Assembly: GCF_004364125.1 (NCBI RefSeq)
Contig: NZ_SNZV01000011.1
Span: 1 to 64,000 of the forward strand
DNA from: Sphingobacterium paludis
Lineage (GTDB): Bacteria > Bacteroidota > Bacteroidia > Sphingobacteriales > Sphingobacteriaceae
DNA: 64,000 nt
Reading direction: 5' to 3'
Shown here piece by piece: positions 56,514 to 64,000 of the stretch. The translations under genes were made by a program, and so were the position numbers. The notes beneath the pieces were generated by a model. That model saw only the letters and a program-made list of their open reading frames with translations. It was not told the origin of the DNA and searched no databases. Numbering within the stretch: position 1 is the first letter of the stretch; each line of letters starts with the position of its first letter.

Positions 56514-57017
56514 TTACTTAGTCTGTCGATGCAACACATTCCAAAAGTTGTAATCCAACATTGGGGGATTTGGAATTCCGACATTATGTGCAATAGTTAC
56601 AATTTGACCTCGATGATAGGTCGTGTGTAGAATTAAATGAAATAAATATTCGTATTTCGGAAAATTTGACGAAAACCATTCGGAGTCGATCAAATAGCGT
56701 TTGCACATATCGTCACCGTTATCCTTTACATAATCAGCCAGCAACTTCGCTTCATTTAGCAATTTATCCATTTCACTCCTCACGTCAACTTCCATAGGAT
56801 TATAGTCGAAATTTGGCGTGGGCGATTCACGGATCATTGAAGACCAGTATAATTGAGTGTCACTAATGTGCTTGAGTGTCCTTGCTATACTGGTGAAGCT
56901 TGATCGGCATTCCTCATATAACATTTCATCACTCTGCTCCCAAAGCCAGTCTACCAATTGTGTTGTAACCCAGATATTATAATCTACGTAATTTACTAAT
57001 GATGCTTTTATATTCAC
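56514..57017 (-). CDS. DinB-family protein (putative metal-dependent hydrolase/thiol transferase fold)
   Basis: 167 residues from GTG 57017, chosen because the DinB fold begins there (NIKASLVNYVDYNIWVTTQLVDW). Four-helix DinB bundle with the metal-binding His set: His in TLKHISDTQLYW and the pair in LFHLILHTTYHRGQIVTIAH. Members include bacillithiol-related transferases, but many have no known activity. A GGGACAT box with CGTATT lies 178 bases upstream. Confidence 0.82.
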   Translation of the reverse strand: MNIKASLVNYVDYNIWVTTQLVDWLWEQSDEMLYEECRSSFTSIARTLKHISDTQLYWSSMIRESPTPNFDYNPMEVDVRSEMDKLLNEAKLLADYVKDNGDDMCKRYLIDSEWFSSNFPKYEYLFHLILHTTYHRGQIVTIAHNVGIPNPPMLDYNFWNVLHRQTK

Positions 57018-57194
57018 TGCTATATAATTTTTGTTTTCTCTATATCCTATCAAAAGAACACATGTTACGGCAAACAACCGAATTTTGTTGCTAAAAAGTG
57101 TTGTTAAACTTTTACAGGTTCAACATCCCAGTTAATTACTCATAAAAAATCAGCATAATATACTTGTTTCATATTTCGTGTGTATTTATTTTAA

Positions 57195-57221
57195 AATACG
57201 GTTGAGAAATGATTATGTCCC
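57195..57221 (-). promoter_or_regulatory. GGGACAT-N14-CGTA box upstream of dinB-like gene
   Basis: Read leftward: GGGACAT 57221-57215, 14 bases, CGTATT 57200-57195. It has exact spacing but the weakest second half of the 16 boxes. Confidence 0.45.
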
Positions 57222-57782
57222 TAAAAAAGAGCAAATAAATTTGCTCCCTATCGCTTTCGGAGGCAGAATACCATACAGATTGGCTTTAAAGACATTGTTC
57301 TACATCCGAAAGCAGCCCGATTTATCTGCGCAGATCCGACCTCTGTATAAAAGCGGCTCGCTGATCACGGCAAAGCTATAGGCAATAGACCTGATTTTCC
57401 TATTCTTGCAATGACGTTAGCAGACGATTGTCCTGCTGCTGATCAGCGAGCCATCATGATCTTCCGTAGGCTCGCTATATCGGCCCATACACATTTCCCA
57501 AGCCGCCAAACTATCGTTTTGTTACCTCGTCAACGACATGTGTTACAAAACATTCGAATTCGATATCCTCCAGATTTAATTTGATTTTATTTACGGAATC
57601 TCTCACGATATCAAATTGAATTTTAATACCTACTATGGTAATCGGTTTTCGGCTTATCCTCGATTAAAAAATTACTAAGCCAATACTATCGCAATATAGT
57701 TGCGATAAAAAATTATGATCTTTCAATATGCAAAAATTAATATCTTAAGATTTGTACGTGACAGACCTAAATTATATTATCA
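57222..57782. other. intergenic stretch without a supportable gene
   Basis: A rightward frame ending at 57381 (..PLYKSGSLITAKL) is possibly a relic but matches nothing I know. GGCTCGCTGATCA at 57355-57367 is repeated inverted at 57440-57452, which may be IS or promoter debris. Confidence 0.4.
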
Positions 57783-57908
57783 CTATCTCATCAAAAGAAA
57801 GGTGATTAAACATCCTACTGCAAAACTGACAACAGGAACCACCAGCACCAGCACAATCAAACGATCAGTAAAACGCTCGTTTTCCGGGTTATAATTATTC
57901 ATTGACAT
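57783..57908 (-). CDS. 41-residue single-pass membrane peptide
   Basis: From ATG 57908: MSMNNYNPENERFTDR followed by one hydrophobic helix (LIVLVLVVPVVSFAVGCLI) and LLMR. A longer frame reaches 57977 but adds no structure. A GGGACAA box lies 112 bases upstream, supporting expression. No family recognised; it could be a regulator of a membrane partner or a small envelope stress peptide. Confidence 0.5.
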   Translation of the reverse strand: MSMNNYNPENERFTDRLIVLVLVVPVVSFAVGCLITFLLMR

Positions 57909-58019
57909 GGTTATAAAATTTAAAAAAATGACGGTGTATGACTGCTTTTTCATCATTATTGCCAGAACCTTCGCCACACTTCTGCTCAGGCTCTTTACAA
58001 TATAAAAGCACTATTACAG

Positions 58020-58046
58020 AAGACGGCCCGATTTGAGGTTTGTCCC
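58020..58046 (-). promoter_or_regulatory. GGGACAA-N14-CGTC box upstream of a membrane peptide
   Basis: Read leftward: GGGACAA 58046-58040, 14 bases, CGTCTT 58025-58020. Confidence 0.63.
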
Positions 58047-58238
58047 TCATTCGTTAAAAGAATAATCACATCATTATTAAACTTTCAAAGTTCCATATTG
58101 CCAAAACATTGTGCCTGCGGCATAAAAATTTCTAATCAATCCTAATACCCGACAAACAATAGGAAACCGGCAACTACCCAAACGGGTAGCTGATCTGCAG
58201 CGTGCACCATATATCCATTGCTTTAATCAATTAGCAAT

Positions 58239-58580
58239 CTAACCTACAGTGCTATGTATTTTGCGTTCACAATAGTGGCCAAGGAAGTTGATGATGTGGT
58301 CAAATAATAAGCTGTCTATAGAATCAATCCTTGTCCATTCTTTTTGAGCTGTAAATGGAGCGTCCTGCAAAGCAGCATGAAAAACAAAATTATGGGGGTA
58401 AAGCTCCAGATCCGATCTTTTTAAAAGAATGAAATTGTAGTCCGTGTCGACAACGAATATAGGTTTCAAATCCGTCGCATAGATAAAATATAATGAGTCA
58501 TGGTAGGACAGCTCCTTCACCATAAAATTTGTTTTAACTTGATCCTGCAAATCCTTGATCGTGTTATTGATGATACCCAT
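58239..58580 (-). CDS. unknown protein with a disrupted paralogue in the window
   Basis: 113 residues, soluble, no signal peptide: DSLYFIYATDLKPIFVVDTDYNFILLK in the middle and FTAQKEWTRIDSIDSLLFDHIINFL near the end. A decayed relative survives at 24611-24768, so it belongs to a duplicated family. The GGGACAA box is 41 bases upstream. No domain recognised. Confidence 0.6.
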   Translation of the reverse strand: MGIINNTIKDLQDQVKTNFMVKELSYHDSLYFIYATDLKPIFVVDTDYNFILLKRSDLELYPHNFVFHAALQDAPFTAQKEWTRIDSIDSLLFDHIINFLGHYCERKIHSTVG

Positions 58581-58620
58581 AAAGTCGTTGATCTAGTGTT
58601 AATCTCTATTTCAATTATAA

Positions 58621-58647
58621 TAGACGTCAAAACACATCTTTTGTCCC
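58621..58647 (-). promoter_or_regulatory. GGGACAA-N14-CGTC box upstream of the 58239-58580 gene
   Basis: Read leftward: GGGACAA 58647-58641, 14 bases, CGTCTA 58626-58621, then TTATAATTG. The start codon at 58580 is 41 bases away. Nothing supportable in 58648-58988. Confidence 0.68.
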
Positions 58648-58988
58648 TATCTATTTACCACAGTTACACACCTGCCTGTTCAATTTGGTAAAAAATATGA
58701 TGAATGAACGGTGGACCTAAAACACGGCATATCCTCGCAGACACTTTATCGCCCGCCCCGTGGCTGAGAATTAATATAGCTTACCCTAATAGATTTCCGA
58801 AGATAACATAAAGCAGACGATCCATGTATATTCCGTTCTGAAGCGTATACCTACATGTTTAGTCGAGAAAAACAGTACCTAAGCTCGCCAAATGCACGAG
58901 GTCAGTTATCCATAAAAACGCTTTTAACAAGGATCTGTTCGCTAAAGAACGGCAACTTCCCCTCACTATCGGACTGAAGGTCGGGATT

Positions 58989-60095
58989 TTAAAATATTTC
59001 CTCAAGCTTCTTTATTAGATCGTCTCCGAAAAGATCCTTTGCGATAATTTTTCCGGATGGATCAATGAGATAATTCGTGGGAATACCCTTTAATCCATAC
59101 ATTCTTCCTGCAGCATTCTCCCATCCCTTTAAATCCGAAAGCTGCGTCCAGTCTCCCAATCCATCATCGTGTATCGCGTTCAGCCATTTGTCATGACCTT
59201 TCTCATTGTCCAACGAAACGCCCAACACGGTAAAGTCCTTATCCCTAAAGGCCTGAAACGCTTTGACCACGTTTGGGTTTTCGGCACGACAGGGTGGACA
59301 CCAGCTCGCCCAAAAATCCAGCAAAACATATTTGCCGCGAAACTTTGCCAGAGAGATATCCTGACCCGTAGTATCCGGCTGTACGAAAACCGGTGCCATG
59401 GCTCCAATACGTGTTTTGCGAATGGTCTCTAAGGCCATTGCATATTTTTTTCCGGCATCGCTAATTTTCACCTTATCATCGAGGCCCTGGAAAAGAGATT
59501 CCAGAAACTCAACATCAGATTCATCAACAATGCTTTCTATAGCACGTATGCTAATAATGGAATTTGGGTGCGATTTGGCAAACGCCGAAAAGATGTTTTT
59601 TCCAACGGTGGCAACATTTTCAGTTCTGACTTTCACTTGCGCCTTAAAAGCCTCCGTGTTCCTTTCCTCTTCCCCAGCTTGTCCATACCATTCCCACATA
59701 TCATTGGTAAGGTTCTGTACCTCTTGAGCGACTTTTAAAAACTCAAGGTAATCTTCGTTTACCTTACCGGCAAGCACATTTGCTTTGGACAACTCGGTTT
59801 GCTTTCCGGCGATCGTAATATTGCCGGGCTCTACATAGAATGATAAACGTGGATTACTTCTTGACTGCCCAAGCGATTCACCCACCAGGAGAACAGCGGG
59901 CGTTGGTTCGTACAAGTCAAAAGAAAAAATAAAATTACCATTTTCCAGACGCAGGGAATCCGATTTTTCCCCATAATGCAGAAATACTTTTTCATTCCCT
60001 GAAGTCCCGGCTATAGTACCCGAGATCTTAACGCTCTCCTGCGCATAAAGTGCAAGTGGCAAAATTGCAGATAATCCTGCTATTAACTTTTTCAT
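58989..60095 (-). CDS. TlpA-like thioredoxin with N-terminal DUF4369 domain
   Basis: 368 residues with a signal peptide (LALYAQ), so periplasmic. Residues about 20-110 are DUF4369-like (ISGTIAGTSGNEKVFLHYGE, FYVEPGNITIAG); residues about 230-368 are a thioredoxin/AhpC-TSA fold (APVFVQPDTTGQDISLAKFRGKYVLLDFW in two parts) with the redox pair WCPPC, Cys266 and Cys269, and a cis-Pro segment GIPTNYLIDPSG. Likely reduces disulfides of envelope proteins. Two GGGACAA boxes in tandem lie 331 and 628 bases upstream. Confidence 0.92.
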   Translation of the reverse strand: MKKLIAGLSAILPLALYAQESVKISGTIAGTSGNEKVFLHYGEKSDSLRLENGNFIFSFDLYEPTPAVLLVGESLGQSRSNPRLSFYVEPGNITIAGKQTELSKANVLAGKVNEDYLEFLKVAQEVQNLTNDMWEWYGQAGEEERNTEAFKAQVKVRTENVATVGKNIFSAFAKSHPNSIISIRAIESIVDESDVEFLESLFQGLDDKVKISDAGKKYAMALETIRKTRIGAMAPVFVQPDTTGQDISLAKFRGKYVLLDFWASWCPPCRAENPNVVKAFQAFRDKDFTVLGVSLDNEKGHDKWLNAIHDDGLGDWTQLSDLKGWENAAGRMYGLKGIPTNYLIDPSGKIIAKDLFGDDLIKKLEEIF

Positions 60096-60425
60096 TTCCT
60101 TTCAAATATTTATTTTATTTTTTAATAAATAGATTACACTTTACATCGGGATTTTGCTATTGATTCGTCGGTTCCATATAACGAATGCTCAACGTAAAAA
60201 ACTCATTAACAATCGAATTCAGAGCCTTTGAGTGAGTCAATGATCAAAATTCACATTGCCCCCGATATAATTCGCCTTTTTAATAAAATATATGCTGAAC
60301 GACGCTGATCGATATGAAAGCTTCGAAAAGTCGGAAGACAACCTATCACCTTTGCGATCATTTTATATGCTTGAGGACTATTGTTCATCGACAACCAATA
60401 AATCTTTTATCTTGCGTTAGACATA

Positions 60426-60452
60426 GTGACGATCGTTAACAGTAATTGTCCC
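60426..60452 (-). promoter_or_regulatory. GGGACAA-N14-CGTC box, first upstream of the TlpA-like gene
   Basis: Read leftward: GGGACAA 60452-60446, 14 bases, CGTCAC 60431-60426. The TlpA start is 331 bases on; I find no gene between. Confidence 0.6.
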
Positions 60453-60722
60453 ATGAAAAAATCAGAAGTATCTAAATAACGCTAACGAATATGAACACAT
60501 TGCCTTCCATATTTCAGTTAATAAAGGACGAACTATTGCTCACAAAAAAAATGTCAGCTTTAAAAACAGCCGATGGATCTGTTCGCTTTATTTTTTTAAA
60601 CTCGATTTTCGTAGAACTCTATATAATAAATGTGCACCATCCTGATTAGGGCAGTACACATTCATATTTATTGAAACAACGAACCCCAAGGTTACAAACA
60701 GAATTTTTAATAGTTATTATTT

Positions 60723-60749
60723 TAGACGGTCGAGGTATTATATTGTCCC
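60723..60749 (-). promoter_or_regulatory. GGGACAA-N14-CGTC box, second upstream of the TlpA-like gene
   Basis: Read leftward: GGGACAA 60749-60743, 14 bases, CGTCTA 60728-60723. Between this box and the next one lies a 25-codon frame (MNVYCPNQDG..) and a weak AACAG/CTGTT hairpin with a T-run near 60564-60583. A short transcript is possible. Confidence 0.6.
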
Positions 60750-61113
60750 GGAATATCAAAAAAAATAGACAAACAGAATGTAGATTTATTGTACAAAATG
60801 ATTTCCAGCCTTGATATCATATTGAAGGTTTCGCGGTAAATCAAAATTGATTTCATTAACTCATTCAATTTTATGATGCTATGCTGATCAAATAACGCTA
60901 GTTCTGAAAACTGCGGGAAGCCTATATCGTTAGGTTTACGAAACTATTTAATTTAAGTTGCTCCACAGCATAAAATGCCGCTTGGGATTAAAAAATTTCC
61001 TTGAATTTTGATTAAATAGTAAAACAAAGATGCCATGTACCATCGTTACAACCGTACTTTTGATATTTATATCAGATATATAGGACCGAGCCTCCTTAAC
61101 TCATTAATCTCTG

Positions 61114-61140
61114 GGGACAATTTCCTATTTCGAACGTCTT
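61114..61140 (+). promoter_or_regulatory. GGGACAA-N14-CGTC box upstream of the fucosidase gene
   Basis: GGGACAA 61114-61120, 14 bases, CGTCTT 61135-61140. It points right at the GH29 gene, with a leader of about 200-270 nt depending on the start. The orientation follows the gene, as expected for a promoter. Confidence 0.65.
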
Positions 61141-61416
61141 AATACCACAGCCGCATTTAAATATAGCATATAAACCAGATATTAAGATCGGAGAAAGTTG
61201 ACACGGAAGGCCTGATGGTTTATGATGCAGCTTATAGCTCGGAGCTACAAAGGAGCTAGATATAAAATATTGGTCAGTTTTCCCGTGAAGAATATTTAAT
61301 AAAATGTTGATAATAACGCAATAAAAAAACCATCAATAAATATGAAAACATTCATCTCTAGCGACGAATGGGCGGAAACGCGCGTTAAGCAAAAAAAAAA
61401 TCAAATGTTACACATA

Positions 61417-62868
61417 ATGAGCTTGAAAAACTATTTAATATTATTTTTAATTGTTTGTTTTTCGTTCTCCAACGTGCATGCTCAATCCCCAACTAGCACC
61501 AACCAAGATCGCTTGCAATGGTGGAAAGAGGCCAGGTTCGGACTTTTTATCCACTGGGGCGTCTACGCCCAATGGGGAGGGGTCTATCACGGACATCAGC
61601 AAGCGAGATATGGTGCCGAATGGATCATGAACCGGTCGAAAATACCAGTGCAAGAATATCAAGACACCGCTAGATCATTTAATCCCATCAACTATAACCC
61701 AGAGTCCTGGGTACTTTTGGCTAAGAATGCCGGAATGAAATATATTATTATTACGGCCAAACACCATGATGGCTTTGCGCTGTTCAAATCACAAGCTAGC
61801 AATTTCAACGTAGTGGATTTTACCGCGTATGGGAAAGACCTGCTAAAACCGCTGGCAGAAGCCTGCCGGAAACATGGAATTAAATTGGGTTTTTACTATT
61901 CTCAAGCACAAGATTGGAACAACCCCGGCGGTACCGCTGCGCGAAAGCTTATGAGAGAAGGGTGGCCTAATCCCGACTCAGTGAAGGTAGACGCCTACAC
62001 AGCTGCTCACAACGGGCATTGGGATCCCATACAGTACAGTAAGAGCTTTGAGCAATATATCGATTCGGTGGCCGTACCCCAAGTTCGCGAGATCTTGTCC
62101 AATTATGGCGATGTTGCTGTATTGTGGTGGGATACCCCGGTCGGAATGACCGATGAGGCGGCCCAGAAACTCCATGATCTGTTGAAATTGCAGCCGAACA
62201 TCATCACAAATGATCGATTGAAAAGACCTAATTTTCTAGGCGATAGCAAGACTCCAGAGCAAAGTATTCCTACAAGAGAAGAGCTCGACGGCAGCAATTG
62301 GGAAACATGCATGACGATGAATGGCAGTTGGGGGTACAAAAGCTGGGACCACAACTGGAAATCCACAGAGACGCTGATCCACAACTTGATCGATATTGCG
62401 TCCAAAGGAGGCAACTACCTTTTAAACATAGGGCCGAAGCCGGACGGAACCATTCCAGAGGAAAGCATAGAAAGACTAAAGCAGATTGGCGAATGGATGG
62501 CCGTTAACGGCGAGGCGATCTACGCCACGCAACCTAGTCCTTTAAGGCCTTTAAAATGGGGTCGATGCACAGCAAAGCATAACCAAGAGAATACGATTTT
62601 GTACCTATCTGTCTTTGACTGGCCGAGTGACGGAGTATTAAGAATACCGGGGCTATCACATGAAGTCGTTTCAGCAGAATTAATCTCCGATCGAAAAAGA
62701 CTGAACACGAAATTAGATGGTAATCAAACCCTTATCGATATCCCTCAAAAAGCCCCTAACGACATCGCATCCGTTATACGACTTGAAGTGAAAGGTCACG
62801 TTCAAGATGCGAACGTACAGAACCCCAAAAAAAGTATGAACAGCGGCGCGCTGGATGAGGGAAAATAG
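61417..62868 (+). CDS. GH29 alpha-L-fucosidase, secreted
   Basis: 483 residues from ATG 61417, chosen because it puts a signal peptide (NYLILFLIVCFSFSNVHAQ) at the N-terminus; the frame is open from ATG 61342. GH29 features: RLQWWKEARFGLFIHWGVYAQ, MKYIIITAKHHDGFALFKS with the His pair, KLGFYYSQAQDW, and VAVLWWDTP with the nucleophile Asp at about 239. C-terminal GGNYLLNIGPKPDGTIPE is the usual family segment, followed by a small beta-domain. It hydrolyses terminal alpha-L-fucose from glycans. It probably forms an operon with the GH2 gene 38 bases downstream. Confidence 0.93.
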   Translation: MSLKNYLILFLIVCFSFSNVHAQSPTSTNQDRLQWWKEARFGLFIHWGVYAQWGGVYHGHQQARYGAEWIMNRSKIPVQEYQDTARSFNPINYNPESWVLLAKNAGMKYIIITAKHHDGFALFKSQASNFNVVDFTAYGKDLLKPLAEACRKHGIKLGFYYSQAQDWNNPGGTAARKLMREGWPNPDSVKVDAYTAAHNGHWDPIQYSKSFEQYIDSVAVPQVREILSNYGDVAVLWWDTPVGMTDEAAQKLHDLLKLQPNIITNDRLKRPNFLGDSKTPEQSIPTREELDGSNWETCMTMNGSWGYKSWDHNWKSTETLIHNLIDIASKGGNYLLNIGPKPDGTIPEESIERLKQIGEWMAVNGEAIYATQPSPLRPLKWGRCTAKHNQENTILYLSVFDWPSDGVLRIPGLSHEVVSAELISDRKRLNTKLDGNQTLIDIPQKAPNDIASVIRLEVKGHVQDANVQNPKKSMNSGALDEGK

Positions 62869-62906
62869 CGACACTTTAATCGAGAAAAGTATATTATATT
62901 ACTCTT

Positions 62907-64000
62907 ATGTTAAAAATTGGACTACTCCTATTCATAACATCACTGTTCCTACAGATCCATGTTGCCAACGCTCAACATACAGAACGGCTCAGCGATGACT
63001 GGTCTTTTTTACGCAGCGATCTTGGAGGGATATGGGAAGCGGTGAGACCAGTCGAATCGGGCAATCCTGAATCACTTCCAATATGGGATACGATAGATCT
63101 CCCCCATTGCTACAACGCATTCGACGCTGTAGACCCCGATTTGAACTATTATCAAGGACCAGCGTGGTACCGGAAATCTGTAAAAATCAGAAACCCTTAC
63201 CAAAATGGTCGCACACTACTGCATTTTGAAGGCGTTGGACAAAAAGCTGAGGTATACGTCTACACAACCAAGGTTGGTGAGCACGTAGGTGGCTACGACG
63301 AATGGTCCGTGGACATTACGGAAGCGGTAAGGAACTTTAGTCAAACTAGGGAATATGTAGATCTTTTCAAGGGTCATATCCCCATTTCGATTCGAGTGGA
63401 TAATTCAAGAGATTTAAATATGATACCCTCAAATTTATCCGATTTTAATCTCTACGGGGGGATATACCGCCCGTTGAACCTGCGCTACGTGCCGGCAATA
63501 GGCATCGATAAAATTTTTGCAACGGCAATGTTCGATCAAAATACGAAAGAAGGAAAGGTGTCGTTGAAGACCAGGATATACACGGCAAATGCTATACCTG
63601 CCAAGGCAGAGATGCAAGTAAAGCTGATCGATCCAAATGGCGAAGAGATCACTTTGCCGGCTCCTTCCATGAATCTTGTCGAAGAACAGGTTATTGGAGA
63701 TTTCATCGTCAAAGAGCCTGTCTTGTGGAGCCCGTCTAAGCCTGCCCTCTACACATTGATTACGACGATCAAAGCTGGCGGGGATACCTATACCGAACGT
63801 ACTAAAATCGGTTTTAGAAACATTGAATTTATTAAAAATGGACCTTTCCATTTAAACGGCGAACGTCTACTTCTTAGGGGAACCCATAGGCATGAAGACC
63901 ATGCCGGGGTTGGGGCTGCTATGACCGACGAAATGATCCTCAGGGAGATGAAAATGATCAAAGATATGGGCGTCAACTTTATCCGGCTTGGTCATTACCA
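62907..64000 (+). CDS. GH2-family glycosidase (3' end outside the window)
   Basis: The first 364 codons are visible, ATG at 62907 with a signal peptide (LHLQ-type end at HVANAQ). Domains in order: sugar-binding jelly roll (DDWSFLRSDLGG, WDTIDLPHCYNAFD, YYQGPAWYRKSV, HFEGVGQKAEVYVY), an Ig-like domain (NLYGGIYRPLNLRYV onward), and the start of the TIM barrel (FHLNGERLLLRGTHRHEDHA, MIKDMGVNFIRLGHY). The pattern is that of GH2 beta-galactosidase/related enzymes; the catalytic Glu residues lie beyond the edge. With the fucosidase it would strip fucosylated galactosides or similar glycans. Confidence 0.9.
   Translation, partial: MLKIGLLLFITSLFLQIHVANAQHTERLSDDWSFLRSDLGGIWEAVRPVESGNPESLPIWDTIDLPHCYNAFDAVDPDLNYYQGPAWYRKSVKIRNPYQNGRTLLHFEGVGQKAEVYVYTTKVGEHVGGYDEWSVDITEAVRNFSQTREYVDLFKGHIPISIRVDNSRDLNMIPSNLSDFNLYGGIYRPLNLRYVPAIGIDKIFATAMFDQNTKEGKVSLKTRIYTANAIPAKAEMQVKLIDPNGEEITLPAPSMNLVEEQVIGDFIVKEPVLWSPSKPALYTLITTIKAGGDTYTERTKIGFRNIEFIKNGPFHLNGERLLLRGTHRHEDHAGVGAAMTDEMILREMKMIKDMGVNFIRLGHY

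Noticed and set aside
57178..57381. 67-codon rightward ORF
   Set aside because: No recognised similarity or start signal; it overlaps the dinB-side promoter box.
1..64000. CRISPR arrays, tRNA or rRNA genes
   Set aside because: No regularly spaced repeats and no tRNA or rRNA signatures were seen on reading both strands.

Overview
The window is from a Bacteroidota chromosome, most likely the Sphingobacteriales (Pedobacter/Sphingobacterium/Parapedobacter-like). The support is three complete SusC/SusD transporter operons plus a fourth with a decayed regulator, an ECF sigma/FecR pair, many lipoproteins, A/T-rich spacers, and typical lineage domains (DUF4302, DUF4843, DUF3347, PKD-like lipoproteins, fimbrillin-like proteins). 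No tRNA, rRNA or CRISPR array was seen.

Layout. 1-3.2 kb: end of an unknown gene, a secreted protein, a decayed duplicate of that junction, and an IS3-family element sitting in the duplicate. 3.2-8.0 kb: a leftward, translationally coupled array of four cholesterol-dependent-cytolysin-like (CDCL) lipoproteins, the last one broken. 9.1-13.9 kb: a SusC/SusD pair with a truncated third gene. 14.0-19.2 kb: a leftward copper-handling island (DUF3347 protein, His-rich protein, CopZ-like protein, Csp four-helix copper protein, CopA ATPase, AraC regulator with a metal-binding head). 19.3-26 kb: small genes, a GH18 lipoprotein, a large repeat-containing lipoprotein, a frameshifted DoxX gene and a decayed IS3 element. 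25.6-33.2 kb: a glycan locus (SusC, SusD, GH18 endoglycosidase, DUF1735-LamG) with a ruined fecR upstream. 33.4-36.9 kb: a secreted protein, a fimbrillin-like lipoprotein with its small partner, and two candidate small RNAs. 37.0-45.8 kb: ECF sigma, FecR, SusC with STN domain, SusD, DUF4843 and PKD-like lipoproteins. 46.7-54.8 kb: an SDR enzyme and a SusC/SusD/metallohydrolase/DUF4302 operon. 55-60 kb: small membrane or unknown genes, DinB, and a TlpA-type thioredoxin. 61.3-64 kb: a GH29 alpha-L-fucosidase and the start of a GH2 glycosidase that leaves the window.

The most striking signal is a bipartite box, GGGACA(A/T), exactly 14 bases, then CGTC (CGTA once). I found it 16 times, almost always between genes and pointing at a start codon. 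It looks like an ECF-sigma promoter (GGGAC for -35, CGTC for -10). It precedes SusC/D operons, GH18, DoxX, fimbrillin-like, small membrane protein, DinB, TlpA and fucosidase genes. Three copies lead into short stretches that end in hairpins, which suggests sigma-controlled small RNAs. A second, separate signal is a 32-bp element repeated ahead of four genes of the copper island, probably the operator of its AraC-type regulator.

Together the region reads as an accessory surface/nutrient-acquisition zone: outer-membrane import systems, glycan hydrolases and surface lipoproteins under one putative regulon, interleaved with a metal island and insertion-sequence debris. All boundaries and functions come from reading the sequence alone; no database search was run.
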